From: Stanieria sp. NIES-3757
GTDB taxonomy: Bacteria; Cyanobacteriota; Cyanobacteriia; Cyanobacteriales; Xenococcaceae
Assembly: GCA_002355455.1 (NCBI GenBank)
Contig: AP017375.1
Location: 806,001 to 870,000, forward strand
DNA length: 64,000 bases
Reading direction: 5' to 3'
Shown in pieces: positions 29,013-38,273 of the stretch (its first letter is position 1; each line of letters starts with the position of its first letter). The notes under the pieces are model-generated. The model saw nothing but the letters and a program-made list of their open reading frames with translations, was not told where the DNA came from and made no database searches. A program made the translations under genes and the position numbers.

Positions 29013-29474
29013 TCGTAATTGCTTGTAATGGTTTAACTTGACATGGTATTATCTGAATAATGGAAAAGCCGTCGCAATCGAGCCTGTTGCTTAAAGTAAG
29101 TCTTGTGGTAATTAACAACAACTTTCTCTCCTCTGCACTTGAAACTCCTTTGGCTTCTTCTGCGATCGCTTTAACTAAGAATTACCACGTCTTTTTGATT
29201 TGTATTCCTGAATTACACAACTAATACCAAATTCGGTTGAATACTTACATTAAAGTTGAGGTCAGGTAATAGGTAATAGGTAAAAAATATCCACAGTTTA
29301 GAGCAGATATACACAGATAGCTCGATCTTTTAGAAGATTAGCATTGGATCTTGGCAGAATAACTTTATTATTTGAAGAAAAATTCTTCTTCCTGTCTTCT
29401 CTTCACCCTGTCACTATTTACTATCCCATGATGAGCCAACACTATTTTTTTTCCTGTTCCCTATTTCCTTTCAA
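29013..29474. other. 462-base convergent intergenic region
   Basis: Contains an inverted repeat GTGGTAATT (29105-29113)/AATTACCAC (29180-29188) with a HIP1 site inside, a short heptamer repeat at 29264-29284, and AT-rich sequence. No gene recognised. Confidence 0.5.
29264..29284. repeat. Heptamer tandem repeat, AGGTAAT three units
   Basis: AGGTAAT, AGGTAAT, AGGTAAA in tandem downstream of the methyltransferase gene; STRR-type. Confidence 0.65.
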
Positions 29475-31364
29475 TTAATTATTACTATGTTGTTGTTCCT
29501 CAATAAACTGTTGATAAAGAGGATAATCTGGAGAAACCAAAGCGGATTTTTGCTCTAATCTCAAAGGAGGAATTCTTCGCGAATAATCTCGATAAACAAT
29601 CTCTAAAGTACTTAGGTTTACTTCCATGGTGCTGTGTAAAGCAGGAAAAGCTTCTGTATCAAAGTCGGGATAAAATAGATAAGTTATTTTAGGTTGATCG
29701 CAATAAAGCTTGATCACGTTAGCATCTTGAAAACGACTAAAATTACGACTAGCACAACCTTCATATAAACGTAATAAAGGTTCTAGTTTTCCCAAAGTAC
29801 TTGCATGAATTACTAAAGCATTTTTAAGTTTTTTACCGTAGGAAGAATTGTGACATAAATAAGCAATTTTATTAAGATTACCAACGCTAAATAAAAGTTG
29901 ATCTGCAAAAAGACAAGCAACTTTATAACTACCGAACAAAGATTTAAAATCTTCCCTAAGTTCGGGAGCTAATTTTTGCGAACTGGGACGATTATTAAAC
30001 TTAGCTAAAGCAAGATAAATTAATAAATCGTGACGGCGTTGTTCTGTAATAGCATCCCATTCATCTACGTTAGTGGCTTGTAAAACCAATTTAAAAGCAC
30101 GGTGATAAGTTCCAAATTCGGCTTTAATTGCTTCTTCTTGAGCTAGTTCTCTTTTAGCTGGTAAACGACCTTTTTGGGCAAAAAATTCCATTAAAGGAGT
30201 TAATAATTCCTGATAATCTTCAAAATTTCTAACTTTGATTGCTACTCTAGGAGTATTTACCCGAGAATAAAAACGTGAAGCCTGAAAAGCTTCTGCTTGA
30301 CTTGAATCTTTAAAAACAAAATAAATTCCTAGACTAGCAGGAATTGCATCAACCTTTAAAACTTGATCGATATAAATTTTTAATTCTTCCTGTTGAAAAT
30401 ATTTTTGAAAAGTATTGCGATTGGTAATAATGCCATCGCCGTAAGCAACTAAACCACGCTGACGATCATCAATTAAAACTTGAGCCGAAACAATTAAAAC
30501 ACGATTAGTTAATTGCCAAGCATTTACTAAAGCTTCTCTTCTTTCAGCTAAATCTTCAACAACATTAATTATGTAGCCGAGATTAACAATATCTGCCGAA
30601 GTTAAAGAATTTTCGGGATAATAATAAGGATCCCAACCATAACTACTATAACCGCGATCGCGTATCTTTTCGACATCACTACCATAACCGCAGCCGTAAT
30701 CAAAAAAAGTAGTTCCTTCGGTAAATAAACCAGCTTCTAAAGCTAAACGCACTGGACGAGATAAATCTTTACGAGGTAAAGCAGCTTTGTGTCTTTCTAT
30801 AGCGAAAGTTCTTTTTTGTCCAGATAAGGGATTAATCGGACAAACTAAATGATGTCCAGCAAAATCTATACCCTGTTGTAAGAGAAGTCGCTGCCATTCT
30901 TGAAATGTACCAATGTAACGGGAATTATCTAATAAACCTAAAGCAACCTCTTCTTTGGTTAATTCCTTAAATTCTTGGTATAAAGGATAGTCTTGAGGAA
31001 CAAAGGTTTCTTTACGATGCAAAATGGGAGGATTATCAGAATTGTGATAGTTACGTTGAGAAACTTCTTGATTGATGAGATCGACAATGATACTTTTCAG
31101 TAAAGAAGGATGAGGATCTCTATCAAAATCAGGATAAAATAAATAAGATATCTTGGGTCTATCCGTGCCAAATTTAACTAAAGTAGCACCTTCAATTTGA
31201 TCTTGAGCTAATTTCCTCGCCTCGTATTCGTAATCTTGTAAGATTGGGTTTAAAATTTTTAAAGCGCAAGTATGAACATAAAGAGCAGTAGGTAAAAGTT
31301 TACCAATCTGACTATTCTGACAGCAATCAACTATAGTGGAAAATTGTTCAAGACTTTTAAGCAT
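29475..31364 (-). CDS. DNA phosphorothioation-associated putative methyltransferase
   Basis: 629 residues. The centre (about 190-360) is a class I SAM methyltransferase: FFDYGCGYGSDVEKIRDRG then GWDPYY. The overall protein matches the putative methyltransferase family found in dnd (DNA phosphorothioation) clusters. The N-terminal ~130 residues (LPTALYVHTCALKILNP ... KISYLFYPDFDRD ... PLYQEF) and the C-terminal ~130 (KNALVIHASTLGKLEP ... KITYLFYPDFDTE ... PLYQQF) are copies of one domain, so the layout is repeat-methyltransferase-repeat. No dndA-E genes are in the window, so it is an orphan here. It is divergent, 57 bases apart, from a nucleoside phosphorylase. Confidence 0.78.
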   Translation of the reverse strand: MLKSLEQFSTIVDCCQNSQIGKLLPTALYVHTCALKILNPILQDYEYEARKLAQDQIEGATLVKFGTDRPKISYLFYPDFDRDPHPSLLKSIIVDLINQEVSQRNYHNSDNPPILHRKETFVPQDYPLYQEFKELTKEEVALGLLDNSRYIGTFQEWQRLLLQQGIDFAGHHLVCPINPLSGQKRTFAIERHKAALPRKDLSRPVRLALEAGLFTEGTTFFDYGCGYGSDVEKIRDRGYSSYGWDPYYYPENSLTSADIVNLGYIINVVEDLAERREALVNAWQLTNRVLIVSAQVLIDDRQRGLVAYGDGIITNRNTFQKYFQQEELKIYIDQVLKVDAIPASLGIYFVFKDSSQAEAFQASRFYSRVNTPRVAIKVRNFEDYQELLTPLMEFFAQKGRLPAKRELAQEEAIKAEFGTYHRAFKLVLQATNVDEWDAITEQRRHDLLIYLALAKFNNRPSSQKLAPELREDFKSLFGSYKVACLFADQLLFSVGNLNKIAYLCHNSSYGKKLKNALVIHASTLGKLEPLLRLYEGCASRNFSRFQDANVIKLYCDQPKITYLFYPDFDTEAFPALHSTMEVNLSTLEIVYRDYSRRIPPLRLEQKSALVSPDYPLYQQFIEEQQHSNN

Positions 31365-31421
31365 GGAGAAATCTCCCGAGCATTCCCATTAAGTTAAGTT
31401 TATAGTCAGAACTGAAGCAAC

Positions 31422-32180
31422 ATGACACTTTATCATATTGGTTTTAGCAAACAAGATTTAGGCAACAATCTTCCACAACTAGCATTATTATCTGGTGAAC
31501 CAGAGCGATCGCGTTATCTTGCCGAAACTTTTCTTCAAAATAGTCGTTTACTTTCTGATTATCGGGGATTGAATAGTTATCTTGGTTATCTTCCCAATGG
31601 CAAACCTGTTTTAATTGCTACCAGTGGGATGGGTGCGCCTTCTCTAAGTATTGTTGTTAACGAATTAGTGCAGGTTGGTATTCAGCAAATTATTCGTATT
31701 GGTACTTGTGGTTCAATTCAACCTCATGTACAAGTAGGAAGTATTGTAATTAGTCAAGGTGCGTTATGTCGTCAAGGTGCTGCGAATGATATTGCACCGC
31801 TAGAATATCCTGCGGTTGCAGATCCTTTTTTAACTGTCGCTTTAGTAGAAACTGCCCAAAAATTAAACCTACCTTACCATCTTGGTATTACTGCTTCGGT
31901 AGATACTTTTTATGAAGGACAAGAACGTCAAGAATCTTCAGCTAATCCTAATTTACAAGCTTGGTTGATTGGTATTACCCAACAGTATCGTAATTTAAAC
32001 ATTCTTAATTATGAAATGGAAGCAGGAACTTTATTCAAAATGGGTTCAGTTTATGGTTTTGCTGCTGCTTGTGTTTGTGGAGTAGTGGCGCAACGTACCC
32101 AGGCAGAAGATATTATTTTAAAAGATAAAGATTTAGCAGTAAATCGAGCTATTCAAGTTGCAGTGGCAGTTAATAGTTAA
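31422..32180 (+). CDS. Nucleoside phosphorylase (uridine phosphorylase family)
   Basis: 252 residues of the hexameric PNP/UDP fold: ALLSGEPERSRYLAE (phosphate-site glycine/arginine), IRIGTCGSIQPHV, and NYEMEAGTLFKMG, where the Met-Glu pair binds the ribose. This is closest to uridine phosphorylases: uridine plus phosphate gives uracil and ribose-1-phosphate. A purine or methylthioadenosine substrate cannot be fully excluded. It is divergent from the phosphorothioation-associated gene and upstream of the ATPase/DUF4435 pair by 196 bases. Confidence 0.87.
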   Translation: MTLYHIGFSKQDLGNNLPQLALLSGEPERSRYLAETFLQNSRLLSDYRGLNSYLGYLPNGKPVLIATSGMGAPSLSIVVNELVQVGIQQIIRIGTCGSIQPHVQVGSIVISQGALCRQGAANDIAPLEYPAVADPFLTVALVETAQKLNLPYHLGITASVDTFYEGQERQESSANPNLQAWLIGITQQYRNLNILNYEMEAGTLFKMGSVYGFAAACVCGVVAQRTQAEDIILKDKDLAVNRAIQVAVAVNS

Positions 32181-32376
32181 TAAATAAAATTAGCAGTCTA
32201 ACTTTATTAACAGGTAAACTTGATTTTAAGCTAAATTGTATAAAATTAGATGTGTTGAGTCGCTGGAAAAGGATGATAAAAATATAATCTGAAAATGGTA
32301 ATTTTGTGTTTTATAGCGGAACTAAACAATAGTCAGTTGCCCAACTTAAACATTTAGATAAAAAATATTAATAAAA

Positions 32377-33678
32377 ATGACAAAAAGTTTCATAAAGTCT
32401 TTTTCAGTATACGGTCTTTTTGGAAAAGATGATGTTCATATTCCCTTTGATGAGAATATAAAAATTCTTATCGGAGAAAATGGAGTAGGTAAAACACAAG
32501 TATTAAATATATTTTATTATACTCTTACTAAAAATTTTTTTAAACTTGGTGAATTACCATTTGAGAAAATAAAGATAGAATTTAACGACGAGCTTGTTAT
32601 TATTGAACGAAAGAAAATCATAGAATTTTTAAATGAAAGAAAATATTTTTTAAAACGTAAAATTATTACAGGTCGGGATTTTATTGCTGACGATTTACAT
32701 GAATATGAGTATGAGATCGAATTAATCGAAGGTAAAAATAGCTATATAACCCAAAAAAGAAAAAAAAGAAGACCGAAGAATATAGAATTATCTCCTTATC
32801 TTGTTGATTGCAGTAATATTATTGATAATAACTTAAATAAAAAGAATATATTATACTTCCCTACATTTAGAAGAGTGGAAGAAGATTTGCATAACTTAGG
32901 TTATGACGAAGAAGAGTTATCTTTAAATAAAGAAGATACTCGTTTAATTCATTTTGGGATGGATGATGTCCAAAAAAGATTTGATACTGTTGAGAAACGT
33001 ATAGATTCTTTACTCAAAGAAGGTTTTACTAAAATCTCTAGTGAAATATTAAGTAAATTAGTTAAAGGTTTTGGAGATACAAATAAAAAAATAATAGATA
33101 AAATTAGTGAAACTGATATTGATATTATTCTTGCTAGAGTTGGCGATCAAATTTCTGATACAGAAAAATCTAAGATTAGAGAAATTGTTTTAAATAAAGA
33201 AGTATCTAACATTGACAATTCTTTATTCTATTTTATTCAAACTTTAGTTGAAATATACGAAAAACAAAAAAAGCTTGATGAGTCAATTAATAGATTTAAA
33301 GAAGTGTGTAATGGTTATCTCATTAGTAAGCAAGTATTTTATGACGAAAGTAATATCAAAATTTATATTAAGTCAGATAAGAGTAGTGAACCATTAGCAT
33401 TGAATAAACTTTCGTCAGGAGAAAAACAAATTATTTCAATTTTCTCAAAGATTTATCTTTCCGAAGATGAGCGACAATTTATTGTCTTATTCGACGAACC
33501 AGAATTATCACTATCGATGCCTTGGCAGAAAAAATTATTGCCAGATATTTTAGCTTCCAAGAAATGTGATTTTCTTTTGGCGGTAACTCATTCACCATTT
33601 ATCTTCGATAATGAGTTAGATCTCTATGCTATGGGCTTAAACGAATATATTCAATCTCAAAATAAAGTTACAGCTTAG
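32377..33678 (+). CDS. AAA/ABC-type ATPase of a PARIS-like defence pair (AriA-like)
   Basis: 433 residues. Walker A is ILIGENGVGKTQVLNIFYY near residue 30-48; an ABC-type signature KLSSGEKQIISIFSKI is near 347-362; Walker B FIVLFDEPELSLSM follows, then an H-loop in AVTHSPFIF. Between them is a long charged, coiled-coil-like insert. This is the layout of AAA_15/AAA_21 ATPases of the OLD/SMC-like class. The next gene, 3 bases on, is a DUF4435 protein: this pairing and order are those of the PARIS abortive-infection system, in which AriA senses a phage anti-restriction protein and releases AriB. The gene is AT-rich and, with its partner, lacks HIP1 sites, which fits recent acquisition. Confidence 0.82.
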   Translation: MTKSFIKSFSVYGLFGKDDVHIPFDENIKILIGENGVGKTQVLNIFYYTLTKNFFKLGELPFEKIKIEFNDELVIIERKKIIEFLNERKYFLKRKIITGRDFIADDLHEYEYEIELIEGKNSYITQKRKKRRPKNIELSPYLVDCSNIIDNNLNKKNILYFPTFRRVEEDLHNLGYDEEELSLNKEDTRLIHFGMDDVQKRFDTVEKRIDSLLKEGFTKISSEILSKLVKGFGDTNKKIIDKISETDIDIILARVGDQISDTEKSKIREIVLNKEVSNIDNSLFYFIQTLVEIYEKQKKLDESINRFKEVCNGYLISKQVFYDESNIKIYIKSDKSSEPLALNKLSSGEKQIISIFSKIYLSEDERQFIVLFDEPELSLSMPWQKKLLPDILASKKCDFLLAVTHSPFIFDNELDLYAMGLNEYIQSQNKVTA

Positions 33679-33681
33679 TTA

Positions 33682-34599
33682 ATGTCATACTTAGATGAAT
33701 TGAGAGCAAGCCGAGATAAACCTCAAGTTGCTTATCAAGAGTTTGCACTGCATACTAAAAAAAGAAAAGATGGTTTATTTTGTTTTTTTGAGGGTAAAGA
33801 CAACGGTTACTACATACCAAGAATTAAGAAATATACGGATAAATATCATCCTATTCAATGCGGTGGTAGAGAAAAGGTATTAAAAGTACAAGAGCTTATT
33901 GCAATTCATCCAGAATACAATAAATATAAGAAAGCATTTTTTATTGATCGCGATTTTAATTCGCCTTTGGTAAATAAAAGTCCACAAATTTTTGAGACTC
34001 CTTGTTATTCCATTGAAAATTTTTACGTTTCAGAAAATGTTTTCAAAGAAATTATGATTAATCAATTTCAATTCTCGGAAGTTAGCGATCCGTCATTTCA
34101 AGTTTGCCTCAATCTTTATCGAGAAAGACAGAAAGAATTTCATCAAGCCACAACTTTGTTAAATGCTTGGTATGCTTGTTTAATTGATAAACGCAATAAT
34201 AGAGGAGAACAAACGGGAGTTAATCTAGACGATAAACTACCTAAAAATTTTATTAATTTTTCTCTACAACAAATCTCTAATAATTACGATTTTGACAAAA
34301 TTAAGCAGACTTTTCCTAAAGCATCTAGCATTTCAGAAGATGACTTGAGGGCTAAAGTTATTCAATTTACTGACTGCGAACAGTGTCAAGTTTTTCGTGG
34401 TAAATATGAAATGGAGTTTGTGATTTCGTTTATCGAAATGATACTGCAAGATTCATTACAAGCTAAAAAATATGTTACACAAAAAATAAAATTTGCTTTT
34501 AATCAAAGATTAACTAACGAGCAAGCAGTAGATATTTTCTCAAGTTATGCTGAAACTCCTATAATCCTAGAGCAGTTTTTAAAGGAAGTAACTAAATAA
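33682..34599 (+). CDS. DUF4435 TOPRIM-like effector of the PARIS-like pair (AriB-like)
   Basis: 305 residues. The TOPRIM-type acidic motifs are visible: LFCFFEGKDNGYY (Glu, about residue 38), KKAFFIDRDFN (Asp-x-Asp-like, about 91), and CYSIENFY, which together identify DUF4435. In PARIS the DUF4435 protein AriB is a nuclease whose activation shuts down translation by attacking tRNA; whether this homologue does the same is inference. Its ATG follows the ATPase stop by 3 bases, so the pair is translationally coupled. Its last 8 bases overlap the end of an antisense antitoxin remnant. Confidence 0.82.
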   Translation: MSYLDELRASRDKPQVAYQEFALHTKKRKDGLFCFFEGKDNGYYIPRIKKYTDKYHPIQCGGREKVLKVQELIAIHPEYNKYKKAFFIDRDFNSPLVNKSPQIFETPCYSIENFYVSENVFKEIMINQFQFSEVSDPSFQVCLNLYRERQKEFHQATTLLNAWYACLIDKRNNRGEQTGVNLDDKLPKNFINFSLQQISNNYDFDKIKQTFPKASSISEDDLRAKVIQFTDCEQCQVFRGKYEMEFVISFIEMILQDSLQAKKYVTQKIKFAFNQRLTNEQAVDIFSSYAETPIILEQFLKEVTK

Positions 34600-34758
34600 A
34601 AAACTCTTCATCAATTGCACGTGACATCAGTTCGAGATCTTCTTCAGAAATAGAACCAGCAAAGTTTAACAAACTCTTGCTAGGAACACCAACATTATTA
34701 TTTGTAGCTAAAAAAGTAGTAAAGTTTAATACCTGTAACTGTTGTGATTCTTCAAGGT
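34592..34758 (-). pseudogene. Remnant of a small antitoxin-type gene
   Basis: Minus-strand frame ending at the stop 34592-34594 reads QVLNFTTFLATNNNVGVPSK, then LLNFAGSISEEDLELMSRAI and DEEFFI. This looks like the C-terminal part of small cyanobacterial antitoxin-like proteins. A stop codon directly upstream (about 34759-34761) and no usable start show that the N-terminus is lost. It abuts the 3' end of the DUF4435 gene. The family assignment is from memory and approximate. Confidence 0.5.
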
Positions 34759-34762
34759 TTTA

Positions 34763-34787
34763 AAGCCGATCTAGAATCGGCTTTTCT
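34763..34787 (+). terminator. Hairpin terminator downstream of the ATPase/DUF4435 pair
   Basis: AAGCCGAT - CTAGA - ATCGGCTT is a perfect 8-base-pair stem followed by TTCT. It is the first hairpin after the DUF4435 stop, 164 bases downstream, and would also read as a terminator core on the other strand (AAAA run). Confidence 0.65.
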
Positions 34788-35046
34788 ACGGAAGTGTTTC
34801 TCATAACAAAAAAAAATAATATTGTCAATAAGTTTGATAGATGATTTTATTGTACTCAAATGTAGATAGAACAATATAAGTAACAATTACAATGTAACTA
34901 ACATTTGAGAATTCTCAACGAGAAACATTCAGCATAACGCTGTCATAATTCTTCTGCATCTAGATCGCATTTTTTATATGTCTATATTGGATTTAATACA
35001 ATTATTTTGATAGCTATCATAACCAATTTTTTTGCGATCGCCCTCT
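34788..35046. other. Intergenic region after the defence pair
   Basis: AT-rich 259 bases between the hairpin and the end of the RND gene; nothing recognised beyond one HIP1 site near 35035. Confidence 0.4.
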
Positions 35047-38000
35047 TTAAAACTGTAATTTAGACAAACGACCAAACAAATCGTGTAACAACAAGTAAAA
35101 GCAAGGAATAATAAATAAAGTTAATAGCGTTGCTAATGCCAAACCAGAAAAAACGACAATTCCCAATGGTTGCAAAAACTCTCCCCCTTGTCCCAAACCA
35201 AGTGCTAGGGGAAACATTCCGACTACAGTAGTAATGGTAGTCATTAAAATCGGACGCAGGCGTTGGGGTGCTGCTTGCAAAATGGCAGTTCGACGGGAAA
35301 CCCCATCTCTAGAGCGAATTTGATTGGCGAGTTCTACCATAATAATGGCATTGTTGACTACAATACCTACTAATAAAACCGCCCCGACAATTACTGTCGC
35401 ACCGATCGCAGTTTGGGTAAGAAATAAACCCCAAATTCCGCCAGCTAAAGCGAGGGGTAGGGTAAACATGATAACTAAAGGATCGATCAGGGAATTATAC
35501 TGTACTGCCATAACGACAAATACTAAAAAGGCAGCCAAACCCCCTAATAAAGGTAATGTGGATTGAATAGCTTGATTGCTTTGAGCAGCAGCACTGGGAA
35601 GACGACTTATCCCCTGTGGTAAATCTACATTTTGCATAATGCGATCTACTTCTTTTAATGCATCTCCCAAAGAAGTACCTTCATTGAGAGTACCAGCAAT
35701 GATAAATACCTGACGTTGATTGATGCGCTGAATTTCTCCTGGGGCTTTTCCTTCTTCAATAGTTGCCACATCTCCGAGACGAATCAATTGATTATCTTCA
35801 GTAAATAAAGGTAATGCTGCTATTTGGGAAGGACGTTGAATTTCATCACGGTCAAATTGTAAGCGTACATCTATCAAACGATTACCTCTTTGCAGTTGAG
35901 TAGGAACAGAACCTTCTATGGCAGTTTGCAGTACATCCCCAATATCTTGAATATTTAAGTTTAGATCGGCAGCCCTTTCGCGGTCTAATCTTATTTGCAG
36001 TTCGGGTTGACGACTATCGGCATCGGGTCGAAAACTAGATAGAGTTGCTTGCTGTTCTAAAGCTTGTACTACTTGCTCTCCAGTTTGTTCTAATTGGTTG
36101 ATATCTTCTCCTTGTAGCACTACATCAATATCGGAACGCACAGGAGAGTTACTTAAAATTAGACCTCTAACTTCACCAGGACTTAGACGCAAGCGAATAT
36201 CGACCAAATTCAGTTTGTCCAATTCCTTGGTTACTCTTTCGATATAAGCTTCTACATCGGTTTCTGGTTTTAGGGTAATGGTGCTAGAACCTCGGAGGGG
36301 ATTTTCACTAGTGCTAGAACCAAAGAGAAAGCCACCTTTAGTAGTAAAAACATACTCAGTTTCTGGTTGTGCCAGCAGAATTTCATCTACTGCTTGCATC
36401 ACTTTTTGATTGGTAGATAGGGGTGTACCTGGCGGAAACTGGGCGATCAATCGGGCTTGTCCCGTACTAATTTGAGGTAGAATTTCTTGGGGAATTTGAC
36501 CTACAACTGCCAAACTACCACCTCCGAGGATGAGAAAGATGAGGGCAATGACCAATAAAGAGTGACGTAACAGGCGATCGAGTATACGACTGTATCCCCG
36601 CGTGGCTGCTTCAAATCGGCGATTAAAGGCTTGTAATAACCAAAATCGACCAATTCCACTGGTCGAACGAATTGCTAACAGACGGGAAGCGAGCATCGGT
36701 ACGACTGTAACCGCAACTAAAATCGAGGCAGCCACAGCAAAACTGATGGTGAGAATTAACTCATTAAATAAAAGGGCAATAAAACCACCAATCAGTAAAA
36801 AAGGCAATACTGCGACTAAATTGGTGGCGGTAGAAGCTACTAGGGCAGATTCTACCGATTGACCGCTAATAGCAGCTTGTTCAAGTAATTGACTCAAACT
36901 TAAACGGGTGCGAGCATCCTTACCTGGGGTCATCCCTGCATCTTCAGCGATCGCTTCTAACATAACAATGGAATTGTCTACTACAATTCCCACTCCTAAT
37001 GCTAATCCCCCCAAACTAAAGACATTAATTGATAGTCCAAATAATTTCATCAAAATAATTGCTGTCAGGGTAGCCAGAGGAATAGCAATAACAATAATTA
37101 GAGTTTGACGCAACGAACCGAGAAAGAGCAGAACTGCGATCGCAGCTAATGCCGTCCCCGTTAAACCCGCAGTGGTAACGTTAGAAATTGAGTTGCTAAT
37201 AAAGACAGATTCATCAGTAGTGGCAGTTAATTCCATGTCTTGGGGAATTACTCCACCTTGACGTAACTCTGCAATACGCCGTTTGACTCCTTCTACTACT
37301 TCGATGGTGTTGGCATCAGGTTGTTTTTGAATACTGACTTTCACCGCAGGTTGTTGATTGAGGGAAACAAACACCCGTTGTTCTTCCGTACCGTCAATAA
37401 CTCGGGCAAAATTCCGCAGATAAACTCTTCGAGAATTATCCCCATCCCCCACTGTAAAAGAAAGATTGTTAATCTCCTCGGCAGTTTGAAACCTGCCTAC
37501 TGCCCTGGTTAGGGGTTCTGATAACTCACCGAAAATTCTGCCCCCCGAAATATCCTGGTTGGAATCTTCCAGTTTAGTCAAGACATCATTTAACCCAATT
37601 CCCAAGGCTTGCAAGCGGTTCAAATCTAAAATAATCCGCACCTCTTCGGTAACTCCACCCGACACATCCACCGAAGCCACCCCTTCAATTACATTCAATT
37701 CCCGCGCTAACTCTTCATCGGCAAATACCCTCAAATCTTTAGATTCTAAACTAGAAGAGGAAATAGCTACTTCATAGACGGGTAACTGAGAAGGATCGAA
37801 TTTAAACAGGCGTGGTTGTTCGAGGGTATCGGGTAAATTACCTCTAGCGCGGTTAAAAGCTGCCGTAGCATCATTGAGGGCGCGATCAATATCTCCTCCT
37901 GGTTTAAAATATAAATCGACACTAACCTGTCCTTCACGAGTTTGAGAATATACCTGTATTACTCCTTCTGTAGCGGAAAGTGCTTCCTCTAAAGGTCTAG

Positions 38001-38214
38001 TAACTTCATCGACAGCAACTTCTGGCGAAATTCCTGGGGCATCTAACCGCACACCAATACGGGGATAGGTGATTGAAGGCAGTAAATCTACTTGTAGGTT
38101 AAAGATAAAAAATACACCAACCACAATTACTGCCAAGGTTAGCATCAAGGTGCCAATATGTCGGCGTATTGCAATGCCACTAATACTAAAGCCGGATGAA
38201 TTTGATGAAGACAT
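35047..38214 (-). CDS. RND efflux pump inner-membrane transporter (AcrB/MdtB type)
   Basis: 1055 residues from ATG 38214; a TTG six codons upstream also opens the frame. The protein has the RND plan: first helix (HIGTLMLTLAVIVVGVFFIF), large periplasmic porter domain, helices 2-6, second porter domain, helices 8-12. GVGIVVDNSIVMLEAIAED in helix 4 has the Asp of the proton relay. The fold is of the hydrophobe/amphiphile efflux class rather than a heavy-metal pump, but the substrate is unknown. It follows its adaptor gene by about 59 bases and is divergent from a two-component system. No TolC-type outer-membrane gene is present. Confidence 0.92.
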   Translation of the reverse strand: MSSSNSSGFSISGIAIRRHIGTLMLTLAVIVVGVFFIFNLQVDLLPSITYPRIGVRLDAPGISPEVAVDEVTRPLEEALSATEGVIQVYSQTREGQVSVDLYFKPGGDIDRALNDATAAFNRARGNLPDTLEQPRLFKFDPSQLPVYEVAISSSSLESKDLRVFADEELARELNVIEGVASVDVSGGVTEEVRIILDLNRLQALGIGLNDVLTKLEDSNQDISGGRIFGELSEPLTRAVGRFQTAEEINNLSFTVGDGDNSRRVYLRNFARVIDGTEEQRVFVSLNQQPAVKVSIQKQPDANTIEVVEGVKRRIAELRQGGVIPQDMELTATTDESVFISNSISNVTTAGLTGTALAAIAVLLFLGSLRQTLIIVIAIPLATLTAIILMKLFGLSINVFSLGGLALGVGIVVDNSIVMLEAIAEDAGMTPGKDARTRLSLSQLLEQAAISGQSVESALVASTATNLVAVLPFLLIGGFIALLFNELILTISFAVAASILVAVTVVPMLASRLLAIRSTSGIGRFWLLQAFNRRFEAATRGYSRILDRLLRHSLLVIALIFLILGGGSLAVVGQIPQEILPQISTGQARLIAQFPPGTPLSTNQKVMQAVDEILLAQPETEYVFTTKGGFLFGSSTSENPLRGSSTITLKPETDVEAYIERVTKELDKLNLVDIRLRLSPGEVRGLILSNSPVRSDIDVVLQGEDINQLEQTGEQVVQALEQQATLSSFRPDADSRQPELQIRLDRERAADLNLNIQDIGDVLQTAIEGSVPTQLQRGNRLIDVRLQFDRDEIQRPSQIAALPLFTEDNQLIRLGDVATIEEGKAPGEIQRINQRQVFIIAGTLNEGTSLGDALKEVDRIMQNVDLPQGISRLPSAAAQSNQAIQSTLPLLGGLAAFLVFVVMAVQYNSLIDPLVIMFTLPLALAGGIWGLFLTQTAIGATVIVGAVLLVGIVVNNAIIMVELANQIRSRDGVSRRTAILQAAPQRLRPILMTTITTVVGMFPLALGLGQGGEFLQPLGIVVFSGLALATLLTLFIIPCFYLLLHDLFGRLSKLQF

Positions 38215-38273
38215 AAATCTTGGAAAAGTCAAAAGTTAAAAGGCAGGAGGCAGAAGCTAAAACCTAAAACCTA

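Noticed and set aside
29475-32180. A complete dnd phosphorothioation operon
   Set aside because: Only the associated methyltransferase is present; no cysteine desulfurase, PAPS-reductase-like DndC, or DndD ATPase is encoded nearby.
32377-34599. Gabija or classical OLD-family nuclease system
   Set aside because: The first protein has no C-terminal TOPRIM domain and there is no UvrD-like helicase; the separate DUF4435 protein fits PARIS better.
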